A DNA stretch of 64,000 nt from Janthinobacterium sp. BJB426 (lineage in GTDB: Bacteria; Pseudomonadota; Gammaproteobacteria; Burkholderiales; Burkholderiaceae_D), in NCBI RefSeq assembly GCF_002735705.1, contig NZ_PDZL01000013.1, positions 104,079 through 168,078 of the forward strand, in the 5' to 3' direction. A program made the translations under genes and the position numbers. The notes beneath the pieces were generated by a model. It saw nothing but the letters and a program-made list of their open reading frames with translations. It ran no database searches and was not told the DNA's origin. Numbering within the stretch: position 1 is the first letter of the stretch; every line of letters begins with the position of its first letter. Below, piece by piece: positions 17,338-27,013 of the stretch.

Positions 17338-19638
17338 CTACCGACGAGGCTTCGACAATTCATTTATTTTGCTTTTTCGCTCACTACTCACTACCTTTAT
17401 ATTTTTGGTTTGTGACACTACAATTTTCCACAACGGCCCTGATAGCAAGGGCAATCCTACAGGCAAGATTCCTGTGTTGTAATAGTCAATGCTGCCATTG
17501 ATTGCAGTACTTCTCCATCCGGGTTCTACGGATAAATATGGCGCGAACTCCAATATGAACTTTTCTTTTATCCGTATTCCCTTACGCCCTTTATCGCCGT
17601 TCTTCAGGTCCTTCACCCGCCAATCTGCCACCGCACATAGATACGCATAGAACAGTGGATCGGATGACGCCTTGCCGCTGCCAATCGCCACGTCATACGC
17701 GGTCACCTGGCTATGATTTTTCGCGCTACCGATAATCGAACTGTGGAAAGATCTGGCACTGACTTCCCGCTGCCAGCGCAAGCGCGCCTCGTTCGGGCTT
17801 TCCTGAATTTTCGCCACGACATTGCTGTCAGGGTAGCGTTGCGCCGAGACAATTTCGCGTTGATCGAGCTTGTCTTTCACGTCCAGTCCTTTTTCCTTGT
17901 TGTAGCTTGCCGTCATCAATGCCAACTCTCGTAGACTCAGGTATTCCACCCGTTCGGGAAACTTTTGATAACCGCCCGGATCAGGGCGATACTCGCTGCG
18001 TAGCTGCATGCCGCTCCCGCTGGTCGGTGCCACCGACGCATCGCAGGGATCGACTTCCTCTGCGGGTCCCTGATCTGCCACGGTACGGTTTCTCATCATG
18101 GACGTTGCTGGAATATTGGCGGGATCAATTTGCGAGGTGCCACGCAAGTCGGCCGGTACCGGTTGTTTCAACGCTTCGCCAGTGATGGTGCGTACGCCAT
18201 TACGCTGTTCCACTTTGCTCAACTTGGTATTGACAGGCCAGGCCACCGCTTGATGTTGTGCGCGGTGTTTTCGCAGAGAAACCTCCACATGCGACTGCTC
18301 GGTTTCCGTCGGCAGGCGCAACGGGAAGTCAAAAGGTGGCGGCTTGCCTACCAACGACACCGTAGTCTTTCCCGTGGCCGGATCCAGCCGGGTCTTGTTG
18401 CTGAATACCCGCTGATAAAATCTGCCACCCAGTTCTGCCAGCGCTCCGCGAACCTGCTTGTGTTCCACCATCTTGGTATGTCCGGAGGAAATACTGTACC
18501 CATCCAGACTGGATGTCTCCTCTTCTTCCACCAATTCACTTCCCAATGCATGATCGGGCACGCCATCCCATCCTATTCCCTGGATGTTATCGAGCGCCAC
18601 CGTCATGTCTTCAGGGCAAAAATACAGATAAACCTTGCGGCGGTTGTCGCGGTCTTCGGCGCCCTGCCAACGGCTGCCAACCATGCCGCGATGCTCATCC
18701 TTTTTCAAGTCGGCAAACGGCGGCTGGCAAGCCTGGCCGTTGCCTTTCGCCACACCGGCCACGATATTCACCAAGGTCTTCAGGCGCGCACCCATGGTCT
18801 GCGCGCCACTGAGCAAATGGTAATAGGGCTTCATCGCTGCATCTTCGCCGCCATCGAACCAGGCGGCTCCTCGCATCAACAGAGGCAGGCTGTCCACCAG
18901 GCTGTATGGCGGATGCGTGAGTATCAAATTGTCGGCCGGTGCCAGCCCTTTTTCCATCAACATGGCCTGCGCCAGCAACGACAACAGACAGCCCTGACTG
19001 TGCGCAACGATGCTGACGGTGTCCTGGGCATCATAATCGCGGATCATGGAAATGAGCGCGGCCAGCCGCTGCGCCGCCAGTACCATATACATGCGCCCGG
19101 GCGCCGTCTTCAGCGGACGCAAGGCATCGCCCATGGGGTCCGCAGGCGCATACATGCCCGGACGCCACATGTCGGGCAAGCTGCTGGTGGCGTTGCCAAA
19201 CGGCCCGCCTTCCTTGGATAAATCCTTGTCCAAGCGATTACCGTAGCGATCGACAAACTGACCATTGATGGTGCTACTCTTACCTTCCACTTCACGGTAG
19301 CCCCAGTAAAACGGAATCACGGGGCTATCGGTATCCTTGGCTATCGTGCGCTTGAAAAAGACAGCGTCGGGATCGTCTTCCAGCCTGTCCTTGTCCGCCG
19401 CCACGGGCATGCGGTAAGAAGCTGGCGTAAAGCCGCGCCCCAGCCTTTGCGTCAAGCCTTCGCACAAGCCATGTTCCACCGCCTTGTAGCTGACGCCCAC
19501 ATCGTTGACGCCATGGATGACGATGATATTGCCCGGCAGATTACGGCGTACCTTCACCTTTTTGCACACGCTGCGTTCGCAATGCAGGATCGCAACATCC
19601 TCGCCCACGACGTACGGTACTTTCGGATAGCTGCCCAT
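17338..19638 (-). CDS. tle3: T6SS antibacterial lipase effector Tle3
   Basis: A 766-aa alpha/beta-hydrolase effector. The N-terminal half has the oxyanion-hole region IIVIHGVND and the nucleophile elbow AHSQGC (G-x-S-x-G type with alanine first) near residue 210. The C-terminal half fits the DUF3274 part of Tle3. It has no signal peptide, as expected for cargo delivered by VgrG. The ribosome site AGGAG lies 7 nt upstream of the ATG. It sits 18 bp after vgrG and 57 bp before the chosen tla3 start. Phospholipase activity on neighbouring cells' membranes is family knowledge. Confidence 0.85.
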   Translation of the reverse strand: MGSYPKVPYVVGEDVAILHCERSVCKKVKVRRNLPGNIIVIHGVNDVGVSYKAVEHGLCEGLTQRLGRGFTPASYRMPVAADKDRLEDDPDAVFFKRTIAKDTDSPVIPFYWGYREVEGKSSTINGQFVDRYGNRLDKDLSKEGGPFGNATSSLPDMWRPGMYAPADPMGDALRPLKTAPGRMYMVLAAQRLAALISMIRDYDAQDTVSIVAHSQGCLLSLLAQAMLMEKGLAPADNLILTHPPYSLVDSLPLLMRGAAWFDGGEDAAMKPYYHLLSGAQTMGARLKTLVNIVAGVAKGNGQACQPPFADLKKDEHRGMVGSRWQGAEDRDNRRKVYLYFCPEDMTVALDNIQGIGWDGVPDHALGSELVEEEETSSLDGYSISSGHTKMVEHKQVRGALAELGGRFYQRVFSNKTRLDPATGKTTVSLVGKPPPFDFPLRLPTETEQSHVEVSLRKHRAQHQAVAWPVNTKLSKVEQRNGVRTITGEALKQPVPADLRGTSQIDPANIPATSMMRNRTVADQGPAEEVDPCDASVAPTSGSGMQLRSEYRPDPGGYQKFPERVEYLSLRELALMTASYNKEKGLDVKDKLDQREIVSAQRYPDSNVVAKIQESPNEARLRWQREVSARSFHSSIIGSAKNHSQVTAYDVAIGSGKASSDPLFYAYLCAVADWRVKDLKNGDKGRKGIRIKEKFILEFAPYLSVEPGWRSTAINGSIDYYNTGILPVGLPLLSGPLWKIVVSQTKNIKVVSSERKSKINELSKPRR

Positions 19639-19656
19639 CGCACTCTCCTGGCGTCA

Positions 19657-22452
19657 TCAATCCTTGTTATTGAATACTTCGATGGCGGCCAGGTGCATCG
19701 CGGCGCGCTCCAGCACGTCCGTCTTGCCGCTCCCATCACTGCGCCCATCGGCCGCTGAACCATCGCCCAGTTTCACGGCAAAGTGCGCTTGCGGCGCCAG
19801 CTGTGGTGTTGGCGGCACGCCATCAACGAGACTGTCGTCGCCTTCGTACTGAAAGATGAATTGCTGGTCGGCCTTGCCCTCGGCAAAGCTTGGCAATTGC
19901 ACCTCCATGCTCTGCGGGTCGTTGAATACAAAGTTGGGCGCATTGAAGTTCAGCGGCGACTTGCTGCCAAAGGTGATGCCATCGGCGATGCGGATGAAAG
20001 CGCCATGTTTGGAAATCAACACGATTTCATCGGCCATGCCCGTCAGCTTGCCGTCGCTGGCCGTGAGCTTCAGGTTTTTTGCCGCGTTGAGGTCCATGTC
20101 GTCATGCTGGCTTTGCAGCAGGAACTTGCCATGGTGGGCGATGGCGCGGATGCCATCCGCATGGGCAAACAGCGAAATGCCCTTGCCCGCGTTCACGCTG
20201 TAGCGCTGGCCTGCCACGGCTTGCAAGTGCTGCTGCGCCACCGTATCGATATTGCTGACGGCATAACTGACGATGGCTTTCGAACTGGCAAAGCTGATGC
20301 CGGCGGGCGCCGTGACGGCAATCGCCGCCGCACCACCCAGTTCGGCACGGGGCTGCGTATTGCTGCCGCCCTCCCAGCCTTTCAAGCTGTGTTGCAATTC
20401 CTGCTGCGCCTGGTCTTCCTGCTCCAGCGCCTGATGCGTCGCCGCATAGCTGCCCAGCGAGCGAAACAAGTCCAGGCAGTTTTCCATCAGACCCAGATAT
20501 TCGCTGCGCGCCATATGGCCGCCATCGCCATTCAGGCGCTTCCAGGCCGAAATCAGCATGCCCTTGCCCGCCCGCATGGCCAACTGCTCGTCGGTGCGCA
20601 ATTCAGCGCCCTCGCCGCGCGCATCGCCCTGGCCGTTGCGCCGGTCCTGCGTCAGCCAGCCCAGGTTGAGCTGTGTGGAACCGTGATCGCTGGCAAGCTG
20701 GGCATTGATTTGCCCATGGACATCGTCAAAACGCAGCTGGTTGCCACGCGTGCCCTTGATTTCGCGGCTCTTCATGCCGGACAAATAACGGTTGCCGGGC
20801 AAGTCGCCTGCCTTGCTCAGGGCGACCGGCTGCGCGTTGTCGTTATACAACTGGCCCACGATAATGGGCCGGTCCGGGTCACCTCCAAGAAAGGCCAGCA
20901 AGACTTCGCTGCCCACGCGGGGCAAGCCCAGATAGCCGCATTGCTGCATGCTGCCGTGACCGTTTCCCGCCCAGCTCGACGCAACCCGCACCCAGGCCGA
21001 ATCGGCATCCGTGTCGGAGGCGCCCGTGCCGCCTGCATGCTCGTGGTCCAGCTTGCGCGTGGCGGGAAAGCGGACCTTGACCCTACCCATCGCGTCGCAA
21101 TGGACTTCCTCATTCGCCGGCCCCACCACCACGGCGCTTTGCATGGTGACTGGCGGCAGGTCGATGCGCGTGTCATAGGCTGGAACGATGGGCACGCCGC
21201 GCCGCACGGCAGTCAGTGCAATATGCATGCGCAAGGGGCCGTCGTCCACTGTCGCCGCCAGCTCGCGCTGCGGCAGCGATGCGTCATCGGCCAGCCAGCG
21301 GTTACGCGCAAACAGGCGGACCACCCTGGCGGCAAGCTCCCTGGGTAAATTATTCTGCGCCGCCACCTGCAGCGATGTGACGACAAAGTCGCGCTCGGCC
21401 GCTGGCAGGGCGCCGATGTCCGGGTGCTCGGCCAGGCTGAAGTACTCGCCCGGGCACAGGTCGCGCACGCTGCCTTCGGCGTGAAAGCAATGGCTCTCGT
21501 AATCATGCTGCTGCATGGCCAGCATGCCCAGCTGGCACAAGGCCTCATGATCGTTGCCCGCGCGCGGCGGCAGCACGCGGTAATCATCAAACGTGGCGGC
21601 AATCGCATTGCCATGCATGCCCTGCTGCCCCCGTCCCAAGGCATCGGCGGTCATGAACGGCCGCGCGCGCGGGTGTTCTTCATTCCAGCTATGGCGCGTC
21701 ACCTTGCCCGCCTGCAGCTTGCGCACTTCGCTCCACGACGTCAAGGTGTCGCGCTGTTCCGTCGCGCGGTCCGCGTGATAACGCACGGTATCAGCCATGT
21801 TTTTCCGCAAGCCATCGGCATGGTTGAATAGCACCAGGGTATGCGCCGGCTCGGCATGTGCATCCGTATTGCCCTCGGCACGAAAAAACCAGGCGACGCC
21901 GCTACGCTTGAGCAGGCGCCGTACGAAGGCTGCATCGGACTCATTGTGCTGCATGACAAATTCACGCTGCGGATACGTTTGCGCCTCGAAGAAATCGGCA
22001 AACGCATACTGGAAAGCATGTGCCAGCACGGTATTGCTGCGTATCCATTCATCAAGCAAGGTCTTGACGATCTCGATATCAGACAAACGCCGGAAGACAC
22101 GCGTGTTGCAGCGCTTTTCCATGATGGCGAAAGTGTCCGTCAGCACCAGCTGATAGCTGGCCATCGCGCCATCGCTGTCGCCGGCACTTGCTTGCGTGAC
22201 CAGGCCGCAGATACTGCGCAGCTGGCCCTGGTCGGTGACAATATCGATAGCGGCAGGCAAGGCAATCAAACTACTGAGCGGCAAGTCGGCATGCGTCGAG
22301 ACACACAGCACGCGGTACAAGATACCGCCACAGATGGCCTCGCTGCCGGCGATACGCTGCGGTATCAGCACGCCGGCAGGCACCTTGGGCGAAACACCCA
22401 GGCGCAGGCGCAGCGGTCGCTCGGCACCCGATATCGACTCGTCACCGTCCAT
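19657..22452 (-). CDS. vgrG: T6SS spike protein VgrG
   Basis: A 931-aa VgrG. The order is: gp27-like N-terminal half (residues about 10-400, with QYAFADFFEAQTYPQREFVMQ and RLLKRSGVAWFF), the gp5 OB-fold (GRVKVRFPATRKLD, WVRVASSWAGNGHG, GSEVLLAFLGGDPDRP) and a C-terminal beta-helix with the DUF2345-type extension (LNAAKNLKLTASDGK, IADGITF). There is no enzymatic extension, so the cargo is the linked Tle3. GGAG lies upstream of the ATG at 22452. Unlike the vgrG stump at 1526, this copy is intact. Confidence 0.93.
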   Translation of the reverse strand: MDGDESISGAERPLRLRLGVSPKVPAGVLIPQRIAGSEAICGGILYRVLCVSTHADLPLSSLIALPAAIDIVTDQGQLRSICGLVTQASAGDSDGAMASYQLVLTDTFAIMEKRCNTRVFRRLSDIEIVKTLLDEWIRSNTVLAHAFQYAFADFFEAQTYPQREFVMQHNESDAAFVRRLLKRSGVAWFFRAEGNTDAHAEPAHTLVLFNHADGLRKNMADTVRYHADRATEQRDTLTSWSEVRKLQAGKVTRHSWNEEHPRARPFMTADALGRGQQGMHGNAIAATFDDYRVLPPRAGNDHEALCQLGMLAMQQHDYESHCFHAEGSVRDLCPGEYFSLAEHPDIGALPAAERDFVVTSLQVAAQNNLPRELAARVVRLFARNRWLADDASLPQRELAATVDDGPLRMHIALTAVRRGVPIVPAYDTRIDLPPVTMQSAVVVGPANEEVHCDAMGRVKVRFPATRKLDHEHAGGTGASDTDADSAWVRVASSWAGNGHGSMQQCGYLGLPRVGSEVLLAFLGGDPDRPIIVGQLYNDNAQPVALSKAGDLPGNRYLSGMKSREIKGTRGNQLRFDDVHGQINAQLASDHGSTQLNLGWLTQDRRNGQGDARGEGAELRTDEQLAMRAGKGMLISAWKRLNGDGGHMARSEYLGLMENCLDLFRSLGSYAATHQALEQEDQAQQELQHSLKGWEGGSNTQPRAELGGAAAIAVTAPAGISFASSKAIVSYAVSNIDTVAQQHLQAVAGQRYSVNAGKGISLFAHADGIRAIAHHGKFLLQSQHDDMDLNAAKNLKLTASDGKLTGMADEIVLISKHGAFIRIADGITFGSKSPLNFNAPNFVFNDPQSMEVQLPSFAEGKADQQFIFQYEGDDSLVDGVPPTPQLAPQAHFAVKLGDGSAADGRSDGSGKTDVLERAAMHLAAIEVFNNKD

Positions 22453-22651
22453 GGCATTCTCCTCATTCGCACTTGCATCGAATCAAGCTGGAGAACCGAC
22501 AATGCCATGGGATGGCAGGGAAATACTTGATATTTAGTAAGAACCCGCCAAGGTTCCCACTACTTGCATCAACCTTTGCCGCCTGGCCAGCAGGGCGGAG
22601 GCTTGAGCAGCACAATGGGTGCATTGTTCAAGCTGCAAGTTCCTCACGCCA

Positions 22652-23647
22652 TCAGCGCTGGTAATTCTTGAAGAAATTCCAGCTGATCACGGTGGCGTCC
22701 GGGCCCAGCTCATCGCTGAATGGCCAGCCGGGAGGGCCACCGCTCCACGCGTGGTTCATGCCCTCGACGGTGTACTTTTGCGCGATGACGGCGCCGTTGT
22801 GCAGATACGTGTCGATGGAGTAACTGCGGCCATACGGCACCGTCTGGCGCACGATGCTGTCGGCACGGTAACGCACGCTGTCATTGTCGAGGCCATCGTC
22901 GCCATAGTCGCTGGTCTGCAGGAATTGCTCGATGGTTTGCTCGCCGTTGACGGGGTTGACGACGATGTCGGACGTGCCGTGGAACACCATCGTCGGCATC
23001 AGCCGGCGCGGCGAACCGGAGCAGCGCCAGGCATCCTTGCCCCGTACTTTCGGGTCGAACGAGCTGCCGTTGAACAGCGAATCGGCGGCCGTGAGCATGC
23101 CGATGGCGCCCTTGTACATGCCGCCCGAATGCACCATCACGGCGGCGAACACGTCGGAATAACAGGCGGCCATGATGGAGGCCATGGCACCGCCGGCCGA
23201 GATGCCCGTCACGTACACGCGGCTGTCCTGCACCGCATACTTGCTCTTGACCTTGTTCAAGATGCCCATCAGCACGGCAGGTTCGCCCGTGCCCCGTTCC
23301 TGGTTCAGCGGCAACATGAAATTCCAGCAGCGCATGGGGTTGGCCGTGGCGTTCTGGCGCGGATAGACGACGATGAAGTTTTCGCTGTCCGCCAGCTGGT
23401 TGTAGCGGCTGACGGCCGCCATGCTGTTGGGCTCGGAACCACAGCCGTGCAGCATCAGTACCACGGGCAGCGGCGTGTTCGGATTGTAATTGCTCGGTAG
23501 CCAGACCTGGTATTCGCGCGTGCCCCACAGGCTCGCGTACAGGCCGAAATCCCACTGCCCGGCGGCAGCCGGCAGCGCGGCCAGCAAGCCGCAGGCGGCG
23601 ATGAGTGCAGATAATAAATGACGCAGTTGTTGATTCAGATGTGCCAT
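22652..23647 (-). CDS. Secreted PHB-depolymerase-family esterase
   Basis: A 331-aa secreted alpha/beta hydrolase of the extracellular short-chain-length poly(3-hydroxybutyrate) depolymerase family. It has a signal peptide (residues 1-30, ending LPAAAG), an oxyanion-hole strand VVLMLHGCG, the serine in GISAGGAM, an aspartate in FHGTSDIVV and a histidine in GMNHAW. No separate substrate-binding domain is visible, so soluble esters such as feruloyl or polyester fragments are equally possible. It follows a TonB receptor on the same strand. Confidence 0.85.
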   Translation of the reverse strand: MAHLNQQLRHLLSALIAACGLLAALPAAAGQWDFGLYASLWGTREYQVWLPSNYNPNTPLPVVLMLHGCGSEPNSMAAVSRYNQLADSENFIVVYPRQNATANPMRCWNFMLPLNQERGTGEPAVLMGILNKVKSKYAVQDSRVYVTGISAGGAMASIMAACYSDVFAAVMVHSGGMYKGAIGMLTAADSLFNGSSFDPKVRGKDAWRCSGSPRRLMPTMVFHGTSDIVVNPVNGEQTIEQFLQTSDYGDDGLDNDSVRYRADSIVRQTVPYGRSYSIDTYLHNGAVIAQKYTVEGMNHAWSGGPPGWPFSDELGPDATVISWNFFKNYQR

Positions 23648-23692
23648 GCCAGTCTCCTGATTATTATTAACGACGAAAACAGCGACAACGAA

Positions 23693-23716
23693 CCGGCTTG
23701 AAGCCCGTCAAGCCGG
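23693..23716 (-). other. Intercistronic hairpin
   Basis: A perfect 9-bp stem CCGGCTTGA / TCAAGCCGG with a 6-nt loop lies between the TonB receptor and the downstream esterase gene. There is no T run, so it may stabilise or attenuate the transcript rather than end it. Confidence 0.5.
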
Positions 23717-23731
23717 CACTTCTACAACCCC

Positions 23732-25942
23732 TTAAAATTTGTAGCCTGCCTTGGCGATGATCTGGCGCGGCGGGCCATAGAAACCGTCGAGGATGAACAC
23801 GGCCGGAATGTTGTAGCCATCCGTGCGATAGCGCTTATTACCCAGATTGCTGCCATGCAGGCTGAAGGTCCAGTTCTTCGGCGCTTCCCACACGACGCCT
23901 GCCGTCCAGATGCTGTAGCCGCCCTGCGCCAGCGTTTCGCTCAAGTCCGTGGTCGGGTAAACCTTGCTGCGGTAGCCATAGCCGACCATGCTGCGCAAGG
24001 CGCCGCCGAACACGTCGCGGTCCGTGCGCGTCAGGTTCAAGCCCACTTGCCGGGCTGGCGTATTGCTGAACTTTTGCGTATCCGCAATGTTCTTGCCGCC
24101 GCTCATGAACTCGTCATAATGGGCATTGAGCAGCGCGAGGAAGCCGTTGACTTCCCACTGGCGGTTCGGCCGCCACGAAAATTCGAACTCGGCGCCTTTC
24201 ACGGTCGCCTTGCCCGCGTTCGTGAAGTCGCCATAGAAGCCCGGCACGCCGCCCGGCTGTACATAGCTGGTGAATACCGACAACTGGATATCCTTGTAGC
24301 GGTTGTAGAACAGGGCCACGTTGGCGTCAAACGTGTCGTCCGGCGCCGCGTACTTCATGCCCACTTCCAGCGCGTCAAGTTTTTCATCCTTGTATGGCCG
24401 AGCCGAGTCCGGCACCACCAGGTTGTTGGCACGTACGTTGTAGCCGCCCGACTTGAAGCCGCGCGACAGGTTGCTGTAGAAATTCGTCGTCTTCGACGCT
24501 TCGTAGCGCACGGACAATTTCGGCGAGGTATTGCTGACCGACAAGGACTTGTCGAAGTCGGCCGCCGTCTGGATGGGCCGCGTAAAGCCCACGTCGGCAA
24601 AGGCGCGGTTCAGCACGATGGCGCGTTTCTCCTCGCGCGTATGGCGCAAGCCCGCATTAATGCTCCACACCTTGCCCAGCGGCCAGGTCCAGTCCGTGTA
24701 CAGCGCCGTGCTGTCCGTTTCCACCGTGCTGACGGCGGCCGTGAACTGGCGCCCCAGGAAGTTGTTGTAGATGCCGCCGCCCGCCGTGCCTTCGAAGCGG
24801 TACAGGCCGATCACGCCGGCGCCATAGTCGCCGCTGTATGACGCCTGCAATTCCAGGCTTTTCTGCTCGTCGCGCGAGTCGCCGAACACGTCGGCGATGG
24901 GCTGCGGCAAGCCGTCAAAGTCGATGGTTTGCTCGGACGTGCTGCGCCGCTTGGCGCCGATCACTTTGACAGACCAGTCATTCGACAAGGTGTAATTGGC
25001 CACCAGCGAGCCGCCCCGGTTGTGCGTGAAATTGTTGCCCGGCATGCCGCTCTGGATATCATACGCATCCTTGCTGGCCGGCCGCTTGAGCGGATCGAAG
25101 GCGCTCACGCCCATGCGCTGGAAACCGCGCACGCCCGATTTGTCGTCCGTGGCGTCCAGGCTCAGCACGACGGTGAGAGGGATGTCCTGTGGAAAATAGC
25201 CGACGGACAGGCGCGCGGCCGTGCTGTCCTGGTCGCTGACCTGCTCGCCATTGAAGGTGTTGCGGCCGAAACCGTCGCGGTCCAGCTTGGCGGCCGCCAG
25301 GCGCGCGCGCCAGGTGCCGCTCTCGTTGGCCAGGTTGAAGGCCGCCTTGAAGTTGCGCTGGTTATAGTTGCCGATACCCACTTCCGCCGACGCGCCGTTT
25401 TCCTTCGCCAGCGGACGCGAGATGTACTTGATGGCGCCGCCGATGGTGTTCTTGCCGTACAGGGTGCCTTGCGGGCCGCGCAGCACTTCGATGCGCTGCA
25501 CGTCAAACACGTCGAGCAGCGCGCCTTGCGGACGGGCCATGTAGACGTCGTCAAAATAAATGCCCACGCCCGGGTCCACACCCCAGACGGGATCAGCCTG
25601 GCCCACGCCGCGAATGAAGGCCGTCAGGGTGGTGTTCGTGCCGCGCGAAGCGTACACGGTCAGGTTCGGCACGCGCTCCTGCAAGTCGGCCAGGTTCTGG
25701 ATATTCGCCCGTTCCAGGGCCTTGGCGGAAAACGCCGTGACGGCCAGCGGCACGTCCTGCAGGCGCTCTTCGCGGCGGCGGGCAGAGACCGTTACGGTTT
25801 CCATGCGTTCTTTCGCATCGCTGGCTTCCTGGGCGCTGACGGCATTGGCAGCAGCGGGGCTGGTTTCCTGCGCCTGGGCCTGGGTGGCAAACGCGCCAGC
25901 AACGGCGAGGGCGGCGGGCATCAATTTCAAAGCAAGTTTCAT
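23732..25942 (-). CDS. TonB-dependent receptor
   Basis: A 736-aa outer-membrane receptor with signal peptide (ending ATQAQAQ), TonB box (ETVTVSARRR), plug domain (FIRGVGQADPVWGVDPGVG, IEVLRGPQGTLYGKNTIGG) and a barrel ending in phenylalanine (QIIAKAGYKF). Its neighbours are an alpha/beta hydrolase, a secreted esterase and a TetR regulator, which suggests uptake of an ester- or lipid-derived compound rather than iron. No Fur box is visible in front of it. Confidence 0.9.
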   Translation of the reverse strand: MKLALKLMPAALAVAGAFATQAQAQETSPAAANAVSAQEASDAKERMETVTVSARRREERLQDVPLAVTAFSAKALERANIQNLADLQERVPNLTVYASRGTNTTLTAFIRGVGQADPVWGVDPGVGIYFDDVYMARPQGALLDVFDVQRIEVLRGPQGTLYGKNTIGGAIKYISRPLAKENGASAEVGIGNYNQRNFKAAFNLANESGTWRARLAAAKLDRDGFGRNTFNGEQVSDQDSTAARLSVGYFPQDIPLTVVLSLDATDDKSGVRGFQRMGVSAFDPLKRPASKDAYDIQSGMPGNNFTHNRGGSLVANYTLSNDWSVKVIGAKRRSTSEQTIDFDGLPQPIADVFGDSRDEQKSLELQASYSGDYGAGVIGLYRFEGTAGGGIYNNFLGRQFTAAVSTVETDSTALYTDWTWPLGKVWSINAGLRHTREEKRAIVLNRAFADVGFTRPIQTAADFDKSLSVSNTSPKLSVRYEASKTTNFYSNLSRGFKSGGYNVRANNLVVPDSARPYKDEKLDALEVGMKYAAPDDTFDANVALFYNRYKDIQLSVFTSYVQPGGVPGFYGDFTNAGKATVKGAEFEFSWRPNRQWEVNGFLALLNAHYDEFMSGGKNIADTQKFSNTPARQVGLNLTRTDRDVFGGALRSMVGYGYRSKVYPTTDLSETLAQGGYSIWTAGVVWEAPKNWTFSLHGSNLGNKRYRTDGYNIPAVFILDGFYGPPRQIIAKAGYKF

Positions 25943-26090
25943 AGCGTCTCCAATGTCAGGCTTGCTTACCGCCAGGGAAGACGGCCGGATTCCAGAATCG
26001 CAAGACGTAACGGTACCCGCGCGCGCAATGCGAGCACCTGCCCTGCGATGACTGTTTCCCGGCCCCCGGCCCGTGCGGCGAGTGGCCTGT

Positions 26091-26897
26091 TTATTTTGAA
26101 TTTATGGTAAGGAAGGACTGCAACAAGGTATTCACACGCTGCGCCTGGTCCAGGGGCGTGGCGTGGCGCGAGTTCGCGATGATCTCGATCTCGCACTGCT
26201 GAAACTGTGCGGCAAAGGCCCGCTTGCTGGCGACGGGCGTGTAATCCTGGTCGGCCGCCATGATGAGGACGGGCATGGCCAGGGCCTGGAAGTGAACATC
26301 GATATCCCAGTGGAAAATGGCGTCCAGCGCGGCCAGGTAGGCGCGCTTGTCCATGCCCTCCATCTGCGTGGCGAAGCGCTCGACGAGGGCTTGCTGTGCA
26401 GGATCGGGAAACAGTTTCTTGCCGATGATCTTGCCCATGGCTTTCAGACCAAAGGTGGCGATCACCGTGCGGCGCAGCCAGTAGGCAAACAGCAGCGCGG
26501 CCGGTTTGCTGCCCTGGAACGGCTGGGAATTGATCAGGCACAAACTGGCCACCCTGCCTGGCGCGCGGTTGGCCATTTCCAGGCCCACCATGCCGCCCAG
26601 GGAAAAGCCGACGATGTGCGCGCGCGGCACGTCGAGTTGGTCCATCAAATTGAAAAGGTCATTGGCGAAGTCGCCGATCTGCCAGTCGCCGTTGGGCGCC
26701 GGACTGGCGCCATGGCCGCGCAGGTCGGGCACGATCAGGCGATAGCTGCTGCCGAGAGCGTCGATCTGCGGACGCCAGTCTTCGGCGCAGGAGCCGAGGC
26801 CGTGCAACAGAAACACGGGCTCGCCCTGCCCCGTCTCTGTGCCGGAACCCAGGTCGAGGTAATGCAATGGAACATCGGATGTCGTGTGACGCCGCAT
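26091..26897 (-). CDS. Alpha/beta-fold hydrolase
   Basis: A 268-aa cytoplasmic hydrolase. Visible are the oxyanion strand PVFLLHGLGS, the nucleophile elbow GFSLGG near residue 97, an aspartate in MAADQDYTPV and a late histidine in NSRHATPLD. The family covers esterases, lactonases and C-C hydrolases; the substrate is unknown. It lies between the TetR gene and the TonB receptor on the same strand. The gap to the receptor is about 150 bp. Confidence 0.82.
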   Translation of the reverse strand: MRRHTTSDVPLHYLDLGSGTETGQGEPVFLLHGLGSCAEDWRPQIDALGSSYRLIVPDLRGHGASPAPNGDWQIGDFANDLFNLMDQLDVPRAHIVGFSLGGMVGLEMANRAPGRVASLCLINSQPFQGSKPAALLFAYWLRRTVIATFGLKAMGKIIGKKLFPDPAQQALVERFATQMEGMDKRAYLAALDAIFHWDIDVHFQALAMPVLIMAADQDYTPVASKRAFAAQFQQCEIEIIANSRHATPLDQAQRVNTLLQSFLTINSK

Positions 26898-26972
26898 TCT
26901 GTCTCCTTGCTGTTGAACATGCTTTGTGTTCAGGTGCAGGAATATATTTTCCTGCTGTTGGAAAACATAATA

Positions 26973-26988
26973 CGGAATCCGAATTCCG
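26973..26988. promoter_or_regulatory. Candidate TetR operator
   Basis: The inverted repeat CGGAAT-CCGA-ATTCCG lies in the AT-rich 116-bp gap between the TetR gene and the hydrolase gene. Its position suits repression of the hydrolase by the adjacent TetR protein. Confidence 0.5.
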
Positions 26989-27013
26989 ATTTCAAGTTAA
27001 ATCGCTAAATAGT

